NCBI GenBank assembly: GCA_963610045.1
Contig: CAVDMS010000069.1
Location: 1-8,829, forward strand
Length of the DNA stretch: 8,829 nt
From: F23-B02 sp963610045
GTDB taxonomy: Bacteria > Bacillota > Clostridia > Oscillospirales > Oscillospiraceae
Direction of reading: 5' to 3'
This document shows, in pieces, positions 5,198 to 8,829 of this stretch (the stretch's first letter is position 1; each line of letters begins with the position of its first letter). Position numbers and translations under genes: made by a program. The notes below the pieces were generated by a model that saw nothing but the letters and a program-made list of their open reading frames with translations, was not told the DNA's origin and ran no database searches.

Positions 5198-7729
5198 ATG
5201 AAAAGGATAGTAATGAGCGTCCTTGCACACGTGGACGCAGGAAAAACGACCCTCTCGGAAGCCATGCTCTACACCTGCGGCAGTATACGGACCCTCGGCA
5301 GGGTGGATCACAAAAGCAGCTTCCTTGACACGGGCGACATAGAGCGGAGCCGTGGAATAACGGTGTTCTCCAAAACCGCAATGCTTGAGTACGGGGAGCT
5401 GTCCCTGTGCCTGCTCGACACGCCGGGACACGTAGATTTCTCCCCGGAGGCGGAGCGCTGCCTTTCCGTGTCGGACTGCGCCCTGCTCGTCATCTCCGGC
5501 TCCGACGGCGTGCAGGCGCACACGGAAACGCTGTGGCGGCTGCTCAAAAAACGGGGCGTGCCGTGCTTTATCTTCGTCACGAAAACCGACCTTGCTACGG
5601 CAGACCTCGACGGCGTTATGGCGGAGCTGCGGCGGCGCTTCGGGGACAGCTTCCTTGACTTTAACGAGCGCCCGACGGACGAGGCGCTTGCCTTGTGTGA
5701 CGAAGCGCTCTTGGACCGCTACATGGAGACGGGCGCCGTCACCGACGGCGATATAGCGGCGCTCATCCAAAACCGAAAGCTTTTCCCCGTGTTGTTCGGG
5801 TCGGGGCTGAAGCTCACTAACATAGACAGGCTCATGGAGCTGCTTGCACTGTACACGATGCAGCCGGACTACGGTCCCGACTTTGGCGCAAGGGTCATCA
5901 AGATACTGCGTGACTCAAAGGGCAGCCGCTTAACGCTTATGAAGCTCACGGGCGGGAAGCTCTCCCTGCGGGACACGCTGAGGTACGCCGACGCATCATA
6001 CGATGTGCATGAGGAAAAGGTGACGGAGCTTCGCATATACTCCGGCGCAAAGTACGAAAACACGGACTGCGTTTTGCCGGGCGGCGTCTGTGCGGTGAAG
6101 GGACTGTCGGCAAGCTTCTCCGGGCAGGGTCTCGGCTTTGAGGCGGACGCTCCATCGCCGGAGCTTGAGCCGGTCATGGAGTATGCCGTGCATCTTTCTG
6201 ACGGTACCGACCCCGTGACGGCGCTCGAAAAGCTCAGAACGCTTGAGGACGAGGAGCCGTCGCTGCATCTCGTCTGGAAGCCGCAGACGAAGGAGATCGG
6301 CATACGGCTCATGGGCAAAATGCAGACCGAGGTCATAGTGTCCGAGGCAAAGCAGCGCTTTGACCTCGACATAAGCATAGACAGGGGCAGCGTCATGTAC
6401 CGTGAGACGATCCTCGCTCCCGTCACGGGTGCGGGTCACTTTGAACCGCTGCGGCATTACGCCGAGGTGCATCTTGAGCTGTCGCCGCTGCCCGTCGGCG
6501 AGGGGCTTGAGTTTACGACACGCTGCGCCGAGGATGCGCTCGACCGCAACTGGCAGCGGCTCATACTGTCGCAGCTTGCGGAAAGCGAGATGCCCGGTGT
6601 GCTGACGGGTTCACCGATAACGGATATGCGCATAAGCCTTATCGCCGGCAGAGCGCATTTAAAGCACACCGAGGGCGGCGATTTTCGGGAGGCGGCGCAC
6701 CGTGCGCTGCGTCAGGCGCTTATGAAGTCGCAGTCCCGTCTGCTTGAGCCGTGGTACGATTTTCGGCTCGAAGTGCCGTCGGAGTGCATAGGTCGTGCGA
6801 TAGGCGATCTGCGTGACATGAGCGCAGACTTTGAGTCCGAGGTCGGGGAGGAAAACGTCTCCGTCATATCGGGCGTATGCCCGGTGTCGGAAATGTCCGA
6901 CTACGCAGGCGAGCTTGCGTCCTACACCGGGGGCAGGGGCAGACTGACGCTCAAGGTGAAGGGCTACCTCCCGTGCCACAACGAAAGGGAGGTCGTCGAG
7001 CGCATCGGCTACGACCCAGCCTCCGACCCTGCGAACACCGCAGACTCCGTTTTCTGCTCTCACGGTGCGGGCAGAACCGTGAGCTGGGAGCTTGCCGACG
7101 AGTATATGCACATCGACACGGGTGCGGGCAGAGAGACCGCAGCGCCGGAGCCGAGACTGCGGCGCTATAGCATCGACGACCGGGAGCTTGAGGCGATACT
7201 TGAGCGGGAGTTCGGACCGATACGCCGCCGAGAGTACGGCACAGTGCGCACCGACACCCGGCGTGACGAGGGCTTTGTCCCGTCGCCCAAGGACGAGCGG
7301 CTCATAATCGACGGCTACAACCTCATCTTCGGTTGGGAGGAAATGAATGAGCTTGCAAAGACCGATCTCGGTCTTGCAAGGGAGCGGCTCATCGACAGGC
7401 TTTGCAGCTATGCGGCGTTTAGAAACTGCGAGCCGGTGCTGGTGTTTGACGGCTACAAGGTCAAGGGCGGTGAGGGCGAGCGTGACCGTGTCGGCAGGCT
7501 TCGCATAGCCTACACCAAGGAAAACGAGACGGCGGATATGTACATCGAAAAGCTTGCCGACGAGATAGGCGCAAACATGGCGGTCAAGGTCGTCACGAAC
7601 GATTCGCTCATCCGTCTGTCGGCGCTGCGCTCCGGCGTGCTGCGTATGCCGGTAAAGGAATTTGTAAACGAGCTTCTGTTTGCGGAAGAACACATGGCGG
7701 GGTACGGAAATGGAAAAACCCGAAATTGA
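5198..7729 (+). CDS. TetM/EF-G-like translational GTPase fused to a C-terminal YacP/Rae1-type NYN endoribonuclease domain
   Basis: This 843-residue protein is predicted to act on the ribosome. GTPase motifs: P-loop AHVDAGKT (10-17), switch I RGITV (52-56), DTPGH (74-78), G4 as TKTD (128-131, where most homologues have NKxD), and G5-like GSGLKLTNIDRL. EF-G/TetM-type domains follow to about residue 592; LLEP, the following beta-alpha region and KGYLPCHNE (from 588) align by eye with TetM. The domain IV tip reads KHTEGGDF (489-496), shorter than the TetM loop and lacking its Ser-Pro-Val. A linker (~594-700) contains VFCSHGAG (618-625), W630 and YMH (636-638). The C-terminal domain (~701-835) matches YacP/Rae1: IDGYN (D705), VFDGYK (D751), TKENETAD (E775, D780) and TND (D802). 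It overlaps ylmH by 20 nt. The function, A-site mRNA cleavage or ribosome rescue, is inferred. Tetracycline protection is unlikely. Confidence 0.88.
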   Translation: MKRIVMSVLAHVDAGKTTLSEAMLYTCGSIRTLGRVDHKSSFLDTGDIERSRGITVFSKTAMLEYGELSLCLLDTPGHVDFSPEAERCLSVSDCALLVISGSDGVQAHTETLWRLLKKRGVPCFIFVTKTDLATADLDGVMAELRRRFGDSFLDFNERPTDEALALCDEALLDRYMETGAVTDGDIAALIQNRKLFPVLFGSGLKLTNIDRLMELLALYTMQPDYGPDFGARVIKILRDSKGSRLTLMKLTGGKLSLRDTLRYADASYDVHEEKVTELRIYSGAKYENTDCVLPGGVCAVKGLSASFSGQGLGFEADAPSPELEPVMEYAVHLSDGTDPVTALEKLRTLEDEEPSLHLVWKPQTKEIGIRLMGKMQTEVIVSEAKQRFDLDISIDRGSVMYRETILAPVTGAGHFEPLRHYAEVHLELSPLPVGEGLEFTTRCAEDALDRNWQRLILSQLAESEMPGVLTGSPITDMRISLIAGRAHLKHTEGGDFREAAHRALRQALMKSQSRLLEPWYDFRLEVPSECIGRAIGDLRDMSADFESEVGEENVSVISGVCPVSEMSDYAGELASYTGGRGRLTLKVKGYLPCHNEREVVERIGYDPASDPANTADSVFCSHGAGRTVSWELADEYMHIDTGAGRETAAPEPRLRRYSIDDRELEAILEREFGPIRRREYGTVRTDTRRDEGFVPSPKDERLIIDGYNLIFGWEEMNELAKTDLGLARERLIDRLCSYAAFRNCEPVLVFDGYKVKGGEGERDRVGRLRIAYTKENETADMYIEKLADEIGANMAVKVVTNDSLIRLSALRSGVLRMPVKEFVNELLFAEEHMAGYGNGKTRN

Positions 7730-8459
7730 ACTGTTAAAAAGAGCCGAGGAGCTGCTCCTTCGCAGCGAGAAAACGGGGCGCATAACGGCGACCGTGTTCC
7801 TTACTCCGGCGGAGCAGTATGCGATAGAAAAGCAGGAGGAGGCAGCGGGACGCACACCGCTGTTCTACGGCGGTGCCGAGGGCTGCGAAAGGCGGCTTTG
7901 CTTCTTCGTGCCGGAGTATCTGGACGAGGAGCCGGAGTACGGTGACTTCATTGCGGCGCTTTCCGTGAAGGTCGGCTTCGGCGAGCCGGGGCATCGGGAC
8001 TATCTCGGTGCGCTGATGGGTCTCGGCATAAAGCGTGAGTGGATCGGCGACATTCGCATCAATGGCGGTACGGCGACGGTGTTCGTGCTGCCGTCGGTGC
8101 TGCGGCACATAAAGGACAGCCTCGTGAGCGTCGGCAGGTACGGTGCAAAGGTCGAGGAGCTGCCGCTGAGCGAGATACCGCCGGCGGAGATAAAGCGGAA
8201 AAGCGTCTGCTTTTCCGTCAAAAGTCCGAGGCTCGACGCCGTGTGTGCGGCGCTGTTCGGCGTCTCCAGAAGCACGGCGGCGTCGGCGATAGGCGAGGGA
8301 CTTGTGAGCCTCAACTACTCGCCCTGCTTTAAATGCGACGCTCCCGTAAAGACGGGCGACACGCTCTCGTACAGGGGCAAGGGCAAGGCGCTCATCGGCG
8401 AACCCGGCGGCAGAAGCCGCAAGGACAGGCTTTTTGTGAATGCCGAGATCTACGAATGA
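7710..8459 (+). CDS. ylmH: YlmH-family S4-domain RNA-binding protein
   Basis: This 249-residue protein is close to the B. subtilis YlmH length. It has an N-terminal alpha-helical part, a central beta-rich domain (FLTPAEQYAIE; then FGEPGHRDYLGALMGLGIKREWIGDI, characteristic of YlmH), and a C-terminal S4 domain (~180-249: SPRLDAVCAALFGVSRSTAASAI, then VKTGDTLSYRGKGKALI). YlmH binds the 50S subunit with peptidyl-tRNA and contributes to ribosome-associated quality control in B. subtilis. In Firmicutes it usually sits in the dcw/divIVA cluster; here it follows the GTPase-NYN gene instead. The ATG at 7710 is preferred over an in-frame TTG at 7680 because it restores the usual N-terminus (MEKPEIELLKRAEELL) and has GGCGGGG about 8 nt upstream. 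The 20-nt overlap with the GTPase gene suggests translational coupling. A terminator follows 22 nt after the stop. Confidence 0.9.
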   Translation: MEKPEIELLKRAEELLLRSEKTGRITATVFLTPAEQYAIEKQEEAAGRTPLFYGGAEGCERRLCFFVPEYLDEEPEYGDFIAALSVKVGFGEPGHRDYLGALMGLGIKREWIGDIRINGGTATVFVLPSVLRHIKDSLVSVGRYGAKVEELPLSEIPPAEIKRKSVCFSVKSPRLDAVCAALFGVSRSTAASAIGEGLVSLNYSPCFKCDAPVKTGDTLSYRGKGKALIGEPGGRSRKDRLFVNAEIYE

Positions 8460-8481
8460 ATAATTTGAAGGCTGCTTTTTC

Positions 8482-8519
8482 ATGCGGCGTCCGACGGGAT
8501 CTCGGACGCCGCATTTTTT
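8482..8519 (+). terminator. Intrinsic terminator of the GTPase-NYN / ylmH operon
   Basis: ATGCGGCGTCCGA (8482-8494) and TCGGACGCCGCAT (8502-8514) form a perfect 13-bp GC-rich stem with a 7-nt loop, followed by a run of six T residues (8514-8519). The T run is on the plus-strand side only, so it terminates the plus-strand operon. Confidence 0.92.
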
Positions 8520-8829
8520 GCTCCGAAATTAACGAAATTTTTATGCGTCGGTTTAGCCGTACGGCGCAAAGCGGTGCGTGTTTGCGGGAGAGGACGCAGC
8601 GGAGCCTTGCAAAAATGCAGGATTTGATTAAGGGATCATGCATTTTTGCAAAAACGGCTGCATTTTAAAATGCCCGTTCTTGCAGATTTCGGAGGTCGCA
8701 ATATTCATTTTCGGCGAAAAATGAATATTGCAGCCCGCCGGGATTCATAATTCATTTTTCCGTCAAAGACCGCTGTAAAAAAGCTGCAAGCGGCGTTTTG
8801 CTGTGCAACTTGCACAATAAGCTTTGTGC
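8520..8829. repeat. Gene-free tail with stacked perfect palindromes
   Basis: No convincing ORF, tRNA or rRNA is visible. TTGCAAAAATGCA (8607-8619) and TGCATTTTTGCAA (8639-8651) form a 13-bp inverted repeat around 19 nt. GCATTTTAAAATGC (8660-8673) is a perfect palindrome extended by AACGG/CCGTT (8653-8657 and 8674-8678). GCAATATTCATTTT (8698-8711) and AAAATGAATATTGC (8718-8731) form a 14-bp stem with a 6-nt loop. TGTGCAA/TTGCACA (8802-8816) overlaps GCACAA/TTGTGC (8812-8829), which the window edge may cut. The cluster may be an intergenic repeat element or the regulatory region of a gene beyond the window. Confidence 0.5.

Noticed and set aside
7680..7709. TTG start 10 codons upstream for ylmH
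   Set aside because: The ATG at 7710 has a better upstream GGGG-type site and gives the usual YlmH N-terminus and length.
5198..7729. Annotation as a tetracycline-resistance ribosomal protection gene
   Set aside because: The overall fold fits, but the domain IV loop lacks the TetM tip residues, there is an extra nuclease domain, the leader is too short for the tet(M)-type leader, and the neighbour is ylmH rather than mobile resistance DNA.
6659..7855. Minus-strand ORF of 398 codons inside the GTPase-NYN and ylmH genes
   Set aside because: It is opposite strongly conserved motifs of both plus-strand genes and has no domain of its own.
8333..8668. Plus-strand 111-codon ORF and minus-strand 83-codon ORF at the right end
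   Set aside because: Both cross the ylmH 3' end and the strong terminator at 8482-8519 and are rich in Arg/Ser, as expected of out-of-frame reads.

Overview
The window looks like a contig segment from a fairly GC-rich, anaerobic gut-type Clostridia (Oscillospiraceae/Ruminococcaceae-like). The reasons are a group B-type [FeFe]-hydrogenase, strong GGAGG ribosome binding sites, sigma-A promoters, a Rae1/YacP domain, a YlmH-type S4 protein, and palindromic dispersed repeats of the CTCCCTC...GAGGGAG type that I recall from this group. The taxonomic call is an inference from gene content and style, not from a marker gene.

Layout. Bases 1-136 are a palindromic repeat element flanked by 8-bp direct repeats. 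Next comes the 3' end of an unrecognised plus-strand gene (open frame to 518), which has no visible start unless it begins at 285. A shared bidirectional terminator (550-587) separates it from a minus-strand [FeFe]-hydrogenase (598-2160), which has its own near-consensus promoter with a 9-bp direct repeat just upstream. A second minus-strand unit follows: an N-terminally membrane-anchored alpha/beta hydrolase (3806-4747) and, 3 nt downstream, an MFS transporter (2375-3802), ending in a terminator at 2328-2357. The divergent intergenic region (4748-5197) holds promoters for both directions with a ~230-bp MITE-like inverted-repeat element between them.

The most interesting part is the plus-strand pair at 5198-8459. 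The first gene is a TetM/EF-G-like translational GTPase carrying a C-terminal YacP/Rae1-type NYN ribonuclease domain with all candidate acidic active-site residues. The second, overlapping it by 20 nt, is a YlmH-family S4 RNA-binding protein. Rae1 is a ribosome A-site mRNA endonuclease in Bacillus subtilis, TetM/EF-G GTPases occupy that same site, and YlmH acts in ribosome-associated quality control. The pair therefore reads as a candidate stalled-ribosome surveillance operon rather than a tetracycline-resistance gene. It ends in a strong terminator (8482-8519).

The last ~310 bases contain no convincing gene but hold several strong palindromes in succession.
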